The position numbers and the translations under genes are program-made. Below are positions 32,600 through 42,486 of a stretch of DNA of 64,000 nucleotides, one piece after another. Each line of letters starts with the position of its first letter. Position 1 is the stretch's first letter. This DNA is from an uncultured Bacteroides sp. Lineage in GTDB: Bacteria; Bacteroidota; Bacteroidia; Bacteroidales; Bacteroidaceae. The notes under the pieces were generated by a model. It made no database searches and was not told where the DNA came from. It saw only the letters and a list, made by a program, of their open reading frames with translations. Location: NCBI GenBank assembly GCA_905198575.1, contig CAJKDC010000003.1, positions 3,647 through 67,646 of the forward strand, written 5' to 3'.

Positions 32600-35023
32600 T
32601 CAGCGTCGTGGTATATCCACCGAATCTTCCTTACGGCCTTTCAGATATTCCGAGAAGAAATCCACCATACGCCAGTAAAAATATTCATCCATCGTACCGA
32701 AAGCGTGCCGCTGTCCGGGCAGAATCAGCAAGTCAAAACGCTTGTTGGCTTTAATCAGTGCATCTACCACACGGATGGTATTAGCAGGATGCACGTTATT
32801 GTCTATATCGCCATGCACCAGCATCAAGTGACCTTTCAGTTGCTTCACGATTTCAGGGTTGGTAGCAATCTTATAGACAAAGGTTGTATCGCCTTGCTCG
32901 GTTATCTCTTCCTTTACACCGTGATGGGTTTCACTCCACCAGCGGTTATAGATGCGGTTGTCATGATTGCCCGCACACGATACAGCTGCTTTATAGAAAT
33001 CGGGATACTGGCAAATGGCTGCTGTAGACATAAATCCACCGCCCGAATGTCCGTGAATACCAACACGGTCAATATCGATAAACGGATAACGGGCTGCCAG
33101 CTGTTCCACTGCGGCTTTATGGTCGGCCAGCGGATAATCGCGCATATTGCCGTAGCCATAGTTGTGATACCATTTGGAGCGGCTGGGATGTCCACCACGC
33201 TGTCCTACGGAAATAACAATGAAACCGGCCTGAGCCAGACGGTCGGTACGTACACTCATACGGGTAAACGGATAGTAAACAGCCTCTACCTGTGGTCCGG
33301 GATAGACATAATCAATGATAGGATATACTTTGGTAGAATCAAAGTTGAAGGGTTTGTACATCACACCATACAAGTCGGTCACTCCGTCAGCTGCTTTTAC
33401 CTTAAACAGTTCCGGGAACTGATAACCGGCTGCTTTCAGCTGCGAGAAATCGCTTTCCTGCAAAGTCATGACTTTGCGACCATTGGTATCCAGCAGATCG
33501 GCACACGGCACGGTATTCACTCTGGAATAGTTGTCTACAAAGAAACGAGCCTCATCGTCTACTTCTACCTGATGGAAGTAATCGCCTTTGGTGAGCTGCT
33601 GCAAACCGCTGCCGTCTGTCTTTACTTTATAGAGATGTTCGTAATACGGATTTTCGTCCTCATTGCGCCCATTAGCCGTGAAATAGATGGTGCGTGTTTT
33701 TTCGTCTACCTTCAAGACTTGCTCCACATGCCAAGGTCCTTTGGTGATGCGGTTTTTCAGATTCCCGTGTTCATCGTACAAGTACAAATGGGCCCATCCG
33801 TCGCGTTCGCTCCACTGTACCAGTTCCTTGCCTCCCTGCAATACAAAGATGGGGCGGGTTTCCTGATAAGTATTCATACGCTCTTTAATAATAGGAACAA
33901 TAGAATCGGCTCCTATCGTATAGGTACAAACATCTATGCGATGCAAGTCACGACTGCTGCGAGTCAGGAAGAAGCGGTTATTGTCGCCCTGCCATACGGC
34001 AGAACGGTATTCCTTGTCGCGCTCTTTCTGCTGGATCGGACGGTATTCCAAACTGATGGTCTGGTGCTTGTAGGCATCTACCTTTACCTGCTTGCGGGTG
34101 TTGTTTGTCATGTCGAAAACAAACAGATAATCAATCGGAGCCTCCATTTCTCCGGGCATCTGGTAACGGTAGCTTTCCAGTGTAGGACGGGGCTGCGCTA
34201 CGGAGTTGATAACCCAAAGTTTTTTTACAGCACGTTCGTCGGTTACATTTACGGCAAAGTGCTTTGAGTCGGGTGACCAGCAGCCTCCCCATACGCTGCG
34301 GCGTTTGCCGTTGCACAGCGTATCGGTATTCAGCATGCTATAAGGTATGCCGTAACCAAAAGCTTCGGTGCCATCGGTCGTCAACTGAATTTCGACAACC
34401 GTACTGTCTTTTTCGTTTTTTCTCAGTTTTTCGTAGTCGGCAATGCTCATTTTATACAGATTGCAGTCTTTTGCATAGACTACCGTCTGACCGTCCGGTG
34501 AAACATTTCCCCAACTTAAGTCTTTAAGCGGTTCTTCGGCATCTACCAGATGTGTGAGTTTGCGACTGGAAGAATCGTATGAAAAATAAAATACTTTCTT
34601 TTCTTTTTTCTTCGGGTCGTCCTTAGCAGGGCACTCGCGTGTAGAAGTTACCTGGAAAGTAAATGTACGTCCGTCTTCCTTTGCCTTCAGGTTCTCGATG
34701 GGCAGATGACGGGCTTCGAACGGATCTTGCACGATTTCGGTAAGCTGTGCTGCCAGCTCTTCACGGTCGAACAGCAGCTGCTTGCTGCGTGCAGAAGGGT
34801 CGACTACGTACCAGAATGTTCCTTCACTGGTTTTATATTCGAACCAGAAACGGTTTCCCTGCTGGAACCAGTGTGGGTCGACCAGTGTAGAAAACAGCAA
34901 ATGGTCCAACTTTTCTTTGGTAAACTTCTCGGCCTGCAAATATTCGGGCAAGCGTTGCTGTGCACCGGCCTTTACAGTTAAAAACAATAATCCTAAAACA
35001 ACAATTAATCGGGTTATCTTCAT
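32600..35023 (-). CDS. S9 family dipeptidyl peptidase IV-like serine peptidase
   Basis: This 807-residue secreted enzyme has a signal peptide (MKITRLIVVLGLLFLTVKAGAQ). Residues about 25-540 form the DPP IV-type beta-propeller (for example WGNVSPDGQTVVYAKDCNLY, WSPDSKHFAVN). The C-terminal alpha/beta-hydrolase domain has the triad: serine in GHSGGGFM near residue 658, aspartate in VHGDIDNNVH near 738, and histidine in GQRHAFG near 772. S9B enzymes cleave Xaa-Pro or similar dipeptides from peptide N-termini, probably in the periplasm here. It lies 15 bp after the MurF-Alr gene and is likely co-transcribed with it, an arrangement whose meaning is unclear; handling of cell-wall or dietary peptides are both possible. 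A terminator follows. Confidence 0.9.
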   Translation of the reverse strand: MKITRLIVVLGLLFLTVKAGAQQRLPEYLQAEKFTKEKLDHLLFSTLVDPHWFQQGNRFWFEYKTSEGTFWYVVDPSARSKQLLFDREELAAQLTEIVQDPFEARHLPIENLKAKEDGRTFTFQVTSTRECPAKDDPKKKEKKVFYFSYDSSSRKLTHLVDAEEPLKDLSWGNVSPDGQTVVYAKDCNLYKMSIADYEKLRKNEKDSTVVEIQLTTDGTEAFGYGIPYSMLNTDTLCNGKRRSVWGGCWSPDSKHFAVNVTDERAVKKLWVINSVAQPRPTLESYRYQMPGEMEAPIDYLFVFDMTNNTRKQVKVDAYKHQTISLEYRPIQQKERDKEYRSAVWQGDNNRFFLTRSSRDLHRIDVCTYTIGADSIVPIIKERMNTYQETRPIFVLQGGKELVQWSERDGWAHLYLYDEHGNLKNRITKGPWHVEQVLKVDEKTRTIYFTANGRNEDENPYYEHLYKVKTDGSGLQQLTKGDYFHQVEVDDEARFFVDNYSRVNTVPCADLLDTNGRKVMTLQESDFSQLKAAGYQFPELFKVKAADGVTDLYGVMYKPFNFDSTKVYPIIDYVYPGPQVEAVYYPFTRMSVRTDRLAQAGFIVISVGQRGGHPSRSKWYHNYGYGNMRDYPLADHKAAVEQLAARYPFIDIDRVGIHGHSGGGFMSTAAICQYPDFYKAAVSCAGNHDNRIYNRWWSETHHGVKEEITEQGDTTFVYKIATNPEIVKQLKGHLMLVHGDIDNNVHPANTIRVVDALIKANKRFDLLILPGQRHAFGTMDEYFYWRMVDFFSEYLKGRKEDSVDIPRR

Positions 35024-35038
35024 ACTACTAAAAAATTA

Positions 35039-37504
35039 TCAGCCTTGGAAATAAACACGTTTCACACGATTGGATACGCTGGTAAGCACTTCGTACGGAA
35101 TGGTATCCAAGAGGTCGGAAAGCACTGTTACGGGCAGGTTATCACCAAAAATAATCACCTTATCTCCTTCACGGCAGTCGATGTCGGTTACATCAATCAT
35201 GCAAACGTCCATACAGATATTGCCTACATAAGGAGCTTTCTTACCGTTCACCAGACAATAGCCCCGGCCATTGCCCAAATGTCTGTTCAAGCCGTCGGCA
35301 TAACCGATAGGAACTGCTGCAATTCGGGAATCGCGTTCCAAAATGCCTTTCCGGCCATAGCCTACGGTTTCTTCCTTGGGCACATCGTGGATTTGCAATA
35401 TTGTGGAGCGCAGTGTGCTGATATTATGCAGCATTTCGTTCGTAAACGGGTCTACACCATACAGTCCGATTCCCAGACGCACCATTTCGAACTGTGCACC
35501 GGGATAGCGCTGAATGCCGGCTGTATTGCAGATATGGCGGATTATCTTAAAGCTGAAGCCTTCCTGCAACTGGGCAGCGGCTGCCTCGAATACTTCTATC
35601 TGACGGCGGGTAAAGGTATCCAGTCTCTCGGTATCACTTCCCACCAGATGCGAGAATACCGAACGGGGGATGACGGAAGTCTGCTTGTGCAGGCGCTCTA
35701 CCAGACGCGGAATTTCGGCCGGAGCAAAACCCAGACGGTGCATACCGGTATCTATCTTTATATGGATAGGGAAATTGGTGATACCTTCGCGTTCGGCTGC
35801 CTTGATCAGTTCTTCCAGCAAATGGAAACTGTAGACTTCCGGTTCCAGCTTGTAATCGAACAAGGTTTTAAAAGCGGTCTGTTCGGGATTCATGATAATG
35901 ATAGAGCTGGTAATACCGGCTTTTCGCAATTCGGAACCCTCGTCGGCTACGGCTACTGCCAGATAGTTTACCCGCTGGTCTTCCAATGTTTTGGCTATTT
36001 CATAAGAACCGGCTCCATAGGCTGAAGCTTTTACCATGCATACGATTTTGGTATCCGGTTTCAGTTTGTTCCGATAGTAGTTCAGATTGTCGACCAATGC
36101 GTTCAGATTGATTTCCAGAGTGGTTTCGTGGACTTTCAATTCCAGCAAATCGGTTATCTTATCAAACTGAAAAGTTCTTGAACCTTTAATCAGCACGATT
36201 TCATCGTGCAACTGGTTGAGCAGACCGGAGTTAAGCAGCTCAGTCGTAGAGCGGAAGAAATATTTTTCCAGTTCGAAACGTGAGGAAGAAGAAGCGATAT
36301 CTTCGCCTACACCAATGAGCTTATCTACGCCACGACTGTGAATCAGGTCGGCTACCTGTCTGTAAAGCAACTTGCTGGTCTGGCCTGTTTCCAATATATC
36401 CGAAAGGATAAGCGTGCGCTTGCGCATTTTATCTTCCGACCGGCGTTGCATAAAGTCCAATGCGATGTCCAGTGAAGCCAAATCCGAATTGTAGCTGTCG
36501 TTAATTAAGGTACAGCCGTTCTTGCCTTCCTTCACTTCGAGACGCATGGCTACCGGTTCCAGTTTTGCCATACGTTCGGCTATCTGTTCCGGAGGAAGCA
36601 TCATGTAAAGTGCAACGGCCAGACAATGAATAGAGTTTTCGATGGAAGCATCGTCTATAAAAGGAATGGTATACGAGCTGGGCAGACCGATATATCTGTA
36701 ATAGATGGTAGTGTGAGTCTCTTCTTTGGTTATTTTTTCGATAAACAACGGACGCTCGTTGTCTTTTCTGGACCATGCGATTTCTCTGGCTGTAAACAAG
36801 GACTTGGTCACACAGCTACTTATAACTTCATTATCGCCATCGTAAATAACGACATCACAGTCTTTAAACAGCAGCAGTTTTTCCATACATTTATCTACCA
36901 CCGAAGAAAAATTTTCCTGATGGGCTCCACCTATATTAGTAAGGATACCGATGGTAGGCTGTATAATCGGTTTGAGGGCTTCCATCTCACCCATTTCGGA
37001 AATGCCGGCTTCGAAAATACCCAGCTCTGTATGTTCATTCATCAGCCAGATAGAAAGCGGAACACCGATTTGAGAGTTATAGCTTCGGGGAGAACGGGTG
37101 ATTACCCTTTCCGGACTCAGCAACTGATAAAGCCATTCTTTCACAATGGTCTTACCATTACTGCCGGTGATTCCCACAACCGGAACCTGAAACTGTTCGC
37201 GATGATGAGTAGCCAGTTTCTGCAACCCTTTAAGCGGACGATCTAATACCAGAAAATTGGCATCTTTATATTCGCTTGCTTTTTCGGGAAGGTCGCTCAC
37301 TACAAAATTGCGTACTCCACGTGTATATAAATCATAAATGTATTTGTGTCCGTCGTTTCGCTTGGTCTTCAGAGCAAAAAACAAAGTTTCTTCGGGGAAA
37401 CATAACGAACGGCTGTCTGTAAGAATCCAATCGACATGAGCAGGTGTCGTTCCAACCCGCGTTGCTCCCATTATGGAAGCTATTTCTTCAATATTGCTTG
37501 ACAT
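35039..37504 (-). CDS. bifunctional MurF-alanine racemase fusion
   Basis: This 821-residue fusion supplies D-alanine and uses D-Ala-D-Ala for cell-wall precursor synthesis. Residues 1 to about 450 are UDP-MurNAc-tripeptide:D-Ala-D-Ala ligase (MurF), with the Mur-ligase ATP loop VGITGSNGKT near residue 110, GIFEAGISEMGEME and a C-terminal INDSYNSDLASLDIALD. Residues about 455-821 are alanine racemase: MVKASAYGAGSYEIAK with the PLP lysine near residue 490, HIKIDTGMHRLGF, RLGIGLYGVDP, VGYGRKG and a final VSNRVKRVY. Such a fusion is known in Bacteroidetes. The gene start overlaps the GSCFA gene by 25 bp and ends 15 bp before the peptidase gene, making a three-gene unit. Confidence 0.93.
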   Translation of the reverse strand: MSSNIEEIASIMGATRVGTTPAHVDWILTDSRSLCFPEETLFFALKTKRNDGHKYIYDLYTRGVRNFVVSDLPEKASEYKDANFLVLDRPLKGLQKLATHHREQFQVPVVGITGSNGKTIVKEWLYQLLSPERVITRSPRSYNSQIGVPLSIWLMNEHTELGIFEAGISEMGEMEALKPIIQPTIGILTNIGGAHQENFSSVVDKCMEKLLLFKDCDVVIYDGDNEVISSCVTKSLFTAREIAWSRKDNERPLFIEKITKEETHTTIYYRYIGLPSSYTIPFIDDASIENSIHCLAVALYMMLPPEQIAERMAKLEPVAMRLEVKEGKNGCTLINDSYNSDLASLDIALDFMQRRSEDKMRKRTLILSDILETGQTSKLLYRQVADLIHSRGVDKLIGVGEDIASSSSRFELEKYFFRSTTELLNSGLLNQLHDEIVLIKGSRTFQFDKITDLLELKVHETTLEINLNALVDNLNYYRNKLKPDTKIVCMVKASAYGAGSYEIAKTLEDQRVNYLAVAVADEGSELRKAGITSSIIIMNPEQTAFKTLFDYKLEPEVYSFHLLEELIKAAEREGITNFPIHIKIDTGMHRLGFAPAEIPRLVERLHKQTSVIPRSVFSHLVGSDTERLDTFTRRQIEVFEAAAAQLQEGFSFKIIRHICNTAGIQRYPGAQFEMVRLGIGLYGVDPFTNEMLHNISTLRSTILQIHDVPKEETVGYGRKGILERDSRIAAVPIGYADGLNRHLGNGRGYCLVNGKKAPYVGNICMDVCMIDVTDIDCREGDKVIIFGDNLPVTVLSDLLDTIPYEVLTSVSNRVKRVYFQG

Positions 37505-38478
37505 AGTGTTATCTCATTTTGGACGTCTAAATACGGGAATTTTTCTTTAAGTTCTTGTATCTTTAACAGATTTTGACTTATAAACTGGTAATAAGCCGAC
37601 GAATCGGGATAAAATGGACGATGTTCTAATGCTTTACGTATTTTTCCGAAAGCTTCAATCAGTTTCATAGTGTCAGAAGAAAAGTAAGAATCGGCAAAAC
37701 ATTGCCATATATAATCGACAGCTACGCTAGACGGATGAATCATATCTTCGGCATAAAAGCGATAATCGCGCAATTCGTCCATCATAATTTCATAAGAAGG
37801 AAAGTAATGGCAGTCCGGAATACGACTGCATAACTGATGAACAGCCAGTTGCAAAACTGATTTACTGATCTGATTGCCGTGCATACTGTCTTTTACATGA
37901 CGAATCGGACTGATGGTAAACAATATTTTCAAAACCTTATCCGAAAAACGGTTACGTATCTCGGTAATCAAGTCTGTATATATAGTTACAATTTCATTAA
38001 CATCCAAAAGTCTGCGTGAAAACATTTTTTCGGGAAATTTATGGCAATTCCCCACAATTTGCCCGTCTTCTTTCTTTTCATAGACCCAGGCTGTACCCCA
38101 GGTTATCAAAATCCAGGAAGCTTGGGCCAAATTACTGGCAGAACAGGCCATACGACTGTTTATCTTTGCCAAACAATCCTGAGAAGAAGACATGGAAAAA
38201 CTGCCATGATGCATCCAACTATGCCACAAGCCATTACGCATTACCAATTCATCCTCTTTGTAAATCTTACCTTCCAGCAATTCACGCATGGCTTTCGCTA
38301 TCGACAAAGGATTGTACAAAACGCCAAAAGGATTCAGGTCACACAAAAATTTTGAGGATAACAATTTATTTCCAATATGCTCGGAAAAACATGAGCCGAA
38401 CAGCAAAATTTGTTCGTTATGACGAATTTCGGCAGTCCCTATAGGCAATTCTACTTTCGTTCTAAAATCCATATTCAA
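37480..38478 (-). CDS. GSCFA domain protein
   Basis: This 332-residue protein has the signature motif GSCFSEHIG at about residues 28-36 that names the GSCFA family, which has an SGNH/GDSL-hydrolase-like fold. Further features are the NPFGVLYNPLSIA segment, WHSWMHHGSFS, ITWGTAWVYE, FTISPIRHVKDSMHGNQ and DMIHPSSVAVDYIWQ (a DxxH pair typical of SGNH catalytic residues). It is probably an esterase or acyl transferase, but no substrate is established. No signal peptide is present. It is the first gene before the MurF-Alr fusion and overlaps it by 25 bp, which suggests a link to envelope or peptidoglycan modification; this is inference. An ATG two codons into the frame (MDFRTK) is an alternative start. 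Confidence 0.85.
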   Translation of the reverse strand: MNMDFRTKVELPIGTAEIRHNEQILLFGSCFSEHIGNKLLSSKFLCDLNPFGVLYNPLSIAKAMRELLEGKIYKEDELVMRNGLWHSWMHHGSFSMSSSQDCLAKINSRMACSASNLAQASWILITWGTAWVYEKKEDGQIVGNCHKFPEKMFSRRLLDVNEIVTIYTDLITEIRNRFSDKVLKILFTISPIRHVKDSMHGNQISKSVLQLAVHQLCSRIPDCHYFPSYEIMMDELRDYRFYAEDMIHPSSVAVDYIWQCFADSYFSSDTMKLIEAFGKIRKALEHRPFYPDSSAYYQFISQNLLKIQELKEKFPYLDVQNEITLCQAILKK

Positions 38479-38503
38479 CCAGATACAACTATTTTTTTAA
38501 ATA

Positions 38504-38511
38504 CAAAAATA
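38504..38511 (-). promoter_or_regulatory. -7 element of the GSCFA-murF/alr-peptidase unit
   Basis: On the minus strand this reads TATTTTTG, 26 bp before the GSCFA start. It is divergent to the dxs -7 element at 38534-38541; 22 bp separate the two. Confidence 0.5.
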
Positions 38512-38533
38512 GGCATTATACATATATTTATAC

Positions 38534-38541
38534 TACTTTTG
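38534..38541 (+). promoter_or_regulatory. -7 element of dxs-trkA
   Basis: TACTTTTG matches TAnnTTTG, 22 bp before the dxs ATG. The -33 region is not a clear match. Confidence 0.55.
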
Positions 38542-38563
38542 TATTATTAAAGTACAATGTAGA

Positions 38564-40483
38564 ATGGAAGAATACACTTCATACGAATTGTTGAACAAGA
38601 TAGACAGTCCTGCAGACTTACGGCAACTGCCCCCCGAGCAATTACCGGAAGTATGTACGGAACTCAGACAAAAAATCATCGATGAACTGTCGCGTAATCC
38701 GGGTCACTTCGGTTCAAGCCTAGGAGTGATAGAGCTTACTGTAGCCTTACATTATGTATTTAATACCCCGTATGACCGCATTGTATGGGATGTAGGACAT
38801 CAGGCATACGGACATAAAATTCTGACTGGCAGACGCGACCGTTTTTGTACGAACCGAAAGCTAAATGGTATCCGCCCTTTTCCGTCACCGGAAGAAAGCG
38901 AATATGATACTTTTACATGCGGTCATGCATCAAATTCCATTTCTGCAGCATTAGGTATGGCCGTAGCTGCTACCTTGAAAGGGGAACAAAAACGGCACGT
39001 AGTCGCTGTAATCGGCGACGGTTCAATGAGTGGAGGACTGGCCTTCGAAGGACTAAACAATGCGTCTTCTACGCCTAATGACCTTCTCATTATACTGAAT
39101 GACAACAACATGGCTATAGACCGCAGTGTAGGCGGTATGAAACAGTATTTACTGAACTTACAAACTTCACAAGGATATAACCAACTGAGATATAAACTTT
39201 CTGAAACCTTCCATAAATTGGGATGGCTGAATGAAGAAAGGAAAAAAAGCCTGTTGCGCTTCAACAACAGTCTGAAATCGATATTAACCCAACAACAGAA
39301 TATTTTTGAAGGACTAAACATACGCTACTTTGGACCTGTAAACGGCCATGATGTATTGGGACTTATCAAGACCTTGAACGATATCAAAGAAATGAAAGGT
39401 CCTAAGCTTCTTCATATCCATACCATCAAAGGAAAAGGATTTGAGCCTGCAGAAAAAGCAGCGACAATATGGCATGCTCCGGGTATCTTCGACAAAGAAA
39501 CCGGAAAAAGAATTGTTGCCAATACCGAAGGAATGCCTCCTTTGTTTCAAGATGTATTTGGGCATACACTGGTAGAGCTTGCCAAACAGAATCCTAAAAT
39601 CGTAGGAATTACTCCTGCCATGCCTACCGGGTGCTCCATGAGCTACCTGATGGAAGAAATGCCCGACAGGGCTTTTGATGTAGGTATCGCCGAAGGACAT
39701 GCCGTTACATTTGCCGGAGGACTGGCAAAGGAGGGTATGGTGCCTTTCTGCAACATCTATTCTTCGTTCATGCAACGTGCTTACGACAACATTATACACG
39801 ATCTGGCTATTTATAAACAACACGTAGTATTGTGTCTGGACAGAGCCGGACTTGTTGGTGAAGATGGACCGACACACCATGGTGTGTTCGACCTTGCCTA
39901 TTTACGTACAATTCCGAATCTGACCATTGCCTCTCCCCTTAACGAACAAGAGTTAAGACGCCTAATGTATACAGCTCAGATGCCTGATATGGGACCGTTT
40001 GCTATACGTTATCCGCGGGGACGTGGTGTACAGACGGATTGGAAATGTCCCCTCGAAGCGATTCCGGTTGGAAAAGGACAAACGCTAAAATCGGGAACCG
40101 ATATAGCTGTAGTATCTATTGGTCCAATAGGAAATACAGTAATGAAAGCTATCGAAATGGCAGAAGCAAAGCAGATGTTGTCTGTAGCGCATTATGATTT
40201 ACGTTTCCTGAAACCCTTGGACGAAGAGCTATTACACCACGTAGGCAAGACCTTTAATAAGGTAATAACAGTCGAAGATGGCACACTCAAAGGAGGTATG
40301 GGAAGCGCATTACTTGAATTCTTTGCAGACAATCATTATCATCCGGAAGTCCGAAGAATCGGTGTACCGGATCACTTCATCCAACATGGCCCTGTAAAGG
40401 ACTTATATAAAATATGTGGTATGGATGAAGACAGTATCTGCGATGCCATATTATCATTCAACAACGAACAAAAAGAAAAATGA
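38564..40483 (+). CDS. dxs: 1-deoxy-D-xylulose-5-phosphate synthase
   Basis: This 639-residue thiamine-diphosphate enzyme condenses pyruvate with glyceraldehyde-3-phosphate, the first step of the MEP isoprenoid pathway. Signatures are [36 protein letters not shown], the ThDP motif [16 protein letters not shown] near residue 150, the pyrimidine-domain [16 protein letters not shown], and [37 protein letters not shown] toward the end. The length is typical. The stop overlaps the trkA start (ATGA, 40480-40483), so the two genes are translationally coupled. Confidence 0.97.
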   Translation: MEEYTSYELLNKIDSPADLRQLPPEQLPEVCTELRQKIIDELSRNPGHFGSSLGVIELTVALHYVFNTPYDRIVWDVGHQAYGHKILTGRRDRFCTNRKLNGIRPFPSPEESEYDTFTCGHASNSISAALGMAVAATLKGEQKRHVVAVIGDGSMSGGLAFEGLNNASSTPNDLLIILNDNNMAIDRSVGGMKQYLLNLQTSQGYNQLRYKLSETFHKLGWLNEERKKSLLRFNNSLKSILTQQQNIFEGLNIRYFGPVNGHDVLGLIKTLNDIKEMKGPKLLHIHTIKGKGFEPAEKAATIWHAPGIFDKETGKRIVANTEGMPPLFQDVFGHTLVELAKQNPKIVGITPAMPTGCSMSYLMEEMPDRAFDVGIAEGHAVTFAGGLAKEGMVPFCNIYSSFMQRAYDNIIHDLAIYKQHVVLCLDRAGLVGEDGPTHHGVFDLAYLRTIPNLTIASPLNEQELRRLMYTAQMPDMGPFAIRYPRGRGVQTDWKCPLEAIPVGKGQTLKSGTDIAVVSIGPIGNTVMKAIEMAEAKQMLSVAHYDLRFLKPLDEELLHHVGKTFNKVITVEDGTLKGGMGSALLEFFADNHYHPEVRRIGVPDHFIQHGPVKDLYKICGMDEDSICDAILSFNNEQKEK

Positions 40484-41820
40484 AAATCATTATTGCTGGA
40501 GCTGGTGCTGTAGGTACCCACTTGGCCAAGCTCCTTTCTGGAGAGAAACAGGATATTATCCTGATGGATGAAAATGAGGAGAAGTTAAGCAGAATGGAAT
40601 CCAATTTTGACTTGATGACTGTCAATGTTTCACCCACTTCCATCTCAGGACTAAAAGAAGCAGGTGTAGCCGGTGCCGACTTGTTCATTGCGGTTACTCC
40701 CGATGAAAGTAGAAATATGACTGCCTGTATGCTTGCTACGAGCCTGGGTGCAAAAAAGACGGTAGCCAGAATAGACAATTACGAGTATCTGCTGCCTAAA
40801 CATAAGGAGTTTTTTGCCAAACTGGGAGTAGACTCACTTATCTACCCTGAAATGCTGGCCGCAAAAGACATCGTAGATGCCGTAAAAATGAGCTGGATAA
40901 GACAGTGGTGGGAATTTGCCGGAGGTGCCCTGATTCTGATTGGTACAAAAATGCGTTCTACGGCTGAAATTCTGGATGTCCCGCTGCACGAACTGGGTGG
41001 AAGAAATATTCCGTTTCACATCGTTGCGATTAAACGTGGCAACAAGACCATCATTCCGCGAGGTGATGATACCATCCAGCTAAATGATATCGTTTATTTT
41101 ACAACAACCAAAAAATATATCCCATACATCCGGAAAATTTCCGGAAAAGAGCACTATGCAGACATCCGGAATGTAATGATAATGGGAGGCAGCCGCATTG
41201 CTGTACGGGCTACTCAATATATGCCGGATTACATGAAGGTTAAAATCATAGAAAGTAATATGAGCCGGTGTAACCGACTGACGGAGCTGGTGGACGATGA
41301 TGTGATGGTGATTAACGGTGACGGACGCGACATGGACTTGCTGATGGAAGAAGGCATCAAGAATACGGAAGCTTTCGTTGCACTGACCGACAGCTCAGAA
41401 ACCAACATTCTGGCCTGTCTGGCTGCCAAACGTATGGGAGTAACCAAAACTGTAGCCGAGGTAGAGAATGTAGACTATATCAACATGGCTGAAAGCTTGG
41501 ACATAGGAACCGTAATCAACAAAAAATTCATAGCCGCCAGCCACATTTACCAGATGATGCTGGACGCAGATGTATCAAACGTTAAATGTCTGACCATTGC
41601 GAATGCCGATGTAGCAGAATTTATTGTTAAACCCGGCTCCCGCATTACAAAATGCGCCATAAAAGATATGGGACTTCCTAAGGGAGCAACTATTGGAGGA
41701 CTGATTCGTAATGGTGAAGGTATCTTGGTAACTGGTAATACAATTGTGCAACCCGATGACCATGTTGTGGTTTTCTCTTTGGAAATGATGATTAAAAAAC
41801 TGGAGAAATTTTTCAACTAA
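40480..41820 (+). CDS. trkA: TrkA potassium-uptake regulatory subunit
   Basis: A 446-residue cytoplasmic protein made of two RCK units, each a Rossmann NAD-binding domain plus a TrkA-C domain. The first nucleotide loop is [16 protein letters not shown] (residues 3-18) with acidic LMDENEEKL; the second is [15 protein letters not shown] near residue 232. TrkA gates the TrkH/G channel in response to NAD(H) or ATP. The usual trkH partner is not downstream: a strong terminator and then an unrelated small gene follow. In relatives trkH is often adjacent, so it must be elsewhere in this genome. The overlap with dxs is 4 bp. Confidence 0.93.
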   Translation: MKIIIAGAGAVGTHLAKLLSGEKQDIILMDENEEKLSRMESNFDLMTVNVSPTSISGLKEAGVAGADLFIAVTPDESRNMTACMLATSLGAKKTVARIDNYEYLLPKHKEFFAKLGVDSLIYPEMLAAKDIVDAVKMSWIRQWWEFAGGALILIGTKMRSTAEILDVPLHELGGRNIPFHIVAIKRGNKTIIPRGDDTIQLNDIVYFTTTKKYIPYIRKISGKEHYADIRNVMIMGGSRIAVRATQYMPDYMKVKIIESNMSRCNRLTELVDDDVMVINGDGRDMDLLMEEGIKNTEAFVALTDSSETNILACLAAKRMGVTKTVAEVENVDYINMAESLDIGTVINKKFIAASHIYQMMLDADVSNVKCLTIANADVAEFIVKPGSRITKCAIKDMGLPKGATIGGLIRNGEGILVTGNTIVQPDDHVVVFSLEMMIKKLEKFFN

Positions 41821-41842
41821 ATCCAGCTTATTTATAACGCTT

Positions 41843-41886
41843 AAACGGCAGTTTGCTTTGAAGTCTGGCAAACTGCCGTTTTTTTT
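41843..41886 (+). terminator. strong intrinsic terminator after trkA
   Basis: The arms 41844-41856 (AACGGCAGTTTGC) and 41868-41880 (GCAAACTGCCGTT) are perfect complements, followed by eight T. Confidence 0.95.
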
Positions 41887-41900
41887 AACGCACATATTTC

Positions 41901-41929
41901 TTGTAAAGTAGAAAAAAACTATAACTTTG
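41901..41929 (+). promoter_or_regulatory. promoter of the small orphan gene
   Basis: TTG (41901-41903) and TAACTTTG (41922-41929) are separated by 18 bp, fitting the Bacteroidales promoter. The predicted start of transcription, near 41936, is 18 bp before the ATG at 41954. Confidence 0.6.
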
Positions 41930-41953
41930 CGAAAGTTTTCAAGATAGGTAAAG

Positions 41954-42352
41954 ATGAGTGGATTGGTAAAAAGAGTGGTTATCATAATTATGTACCTTAT
42001 AATTGCAATTATAGGGGGAGCGAATTATGTATCTGCCCAAATTGCTGAATCTGACACTGAATATACAGAAACAACCACTCAAACTTGTTTTGAGAATCCA
42101 CAGGATAAAGCAGAGAGAACACTTAACTATCTGCTTAACAATGATTGGGCTGAGTTGCCGCCTGCAGCTTGGTGTGTATCAACATACACAGGTCATGATT
42201 TTAAAGCATCAGCTACATACAGATTTACGGATACGCGTACAGCCCTTAATCCCGATGTATTCCATCCGCATAAACTGCACGCTTTTTCGATGCTTTATGG
42301 TCATACCCCTACGCTGTATTATATCTTTACATTAAAAAAAATACGTATTTAG
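41954..42352 (+). CDS. small exported protein of unknown function
   Basis: This 132-residue protein has a clear N-terminal signal peptide (KRVVIIIMYLIIAIIGGANY, then VSAQ) and a mature part of about 100 residues that I do not recognise: an acidic and threonine-rich start (ESDTEYTETTTQT), then KAERTLNYLLNNDWAELPPAAW and a basic, aromatic-rich end. It has two cysteines (in TCFEN and AWCVS), possibly a disulfide. The gene has its own promoter at 41901-41929 and lies alone between the trkA terminator and the nuo cluster. Its base composition is like trkA, not like nuo. The last codons run into the 12-bp palindrome AAATACGTATTT (42339-42350). A truncated remnant of a longer gene cannot be excluded. 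Confidence 0.55.
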   Translation: MSGLVKRVVIIIMYLIIAIIGGANYVSAQIAESDTEYTETTTQTCFENPQDKAERTLNYLLNNDWAELPPAAWCVSTYTGHDFKASATYRFTDTRTALNPDVFHPHKLHAFSMLYGHTPTLYYIFTLKKIRI

Positions 42353-42371
42353 CCAGCGGGTTCAATACTAG

Positions 42372-42394
42372 TTTCGGTATATTCAATACCGAAA
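42372..42394. repeat. 9-bp inverted repeat upstream of nuoA
   Basis: TTTCGGTAT (42372-42380) and ATACCGAAA (42386-42394) form a perfect dyad with a 5-nt loop. There is no T-run after it. It may be a weak terminator of the preceding gene or an operator for the nuo cluster. Confidence 0.55.
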
Positions 42395-42433
42395 TCTGAA
42401 AATCTTGTATATTTTCTATTCCATGTTATGCTG

Positions 42434-42445
42434 CACAGCGCTGTG
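42434..42445. promoter_or_regulatory. 12-bp palindrome CACAGCGCTGTG upstream of nuoA
   Basis: A perfect 12-bp palindrome lies 41 bp before the nuoA ATG. Nearby TACATTTA (42453-42460) is a one-mismatch -7 element, so the palindrome would lie in or near the -33 region of the nuo promoter, a good place for a regulator. No binding protein can be named. Confidence 0.4.
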
Positions 42446-42486
42446 TGGCACATACATTTATACTCATTATCTAAATTTTTATCATC

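Noticed and set aside
32705..34267. Plus-strand open frame of 520 codons
   Set aside because: It is antisense to the DPP IV-like gene and its translation shows no domain.
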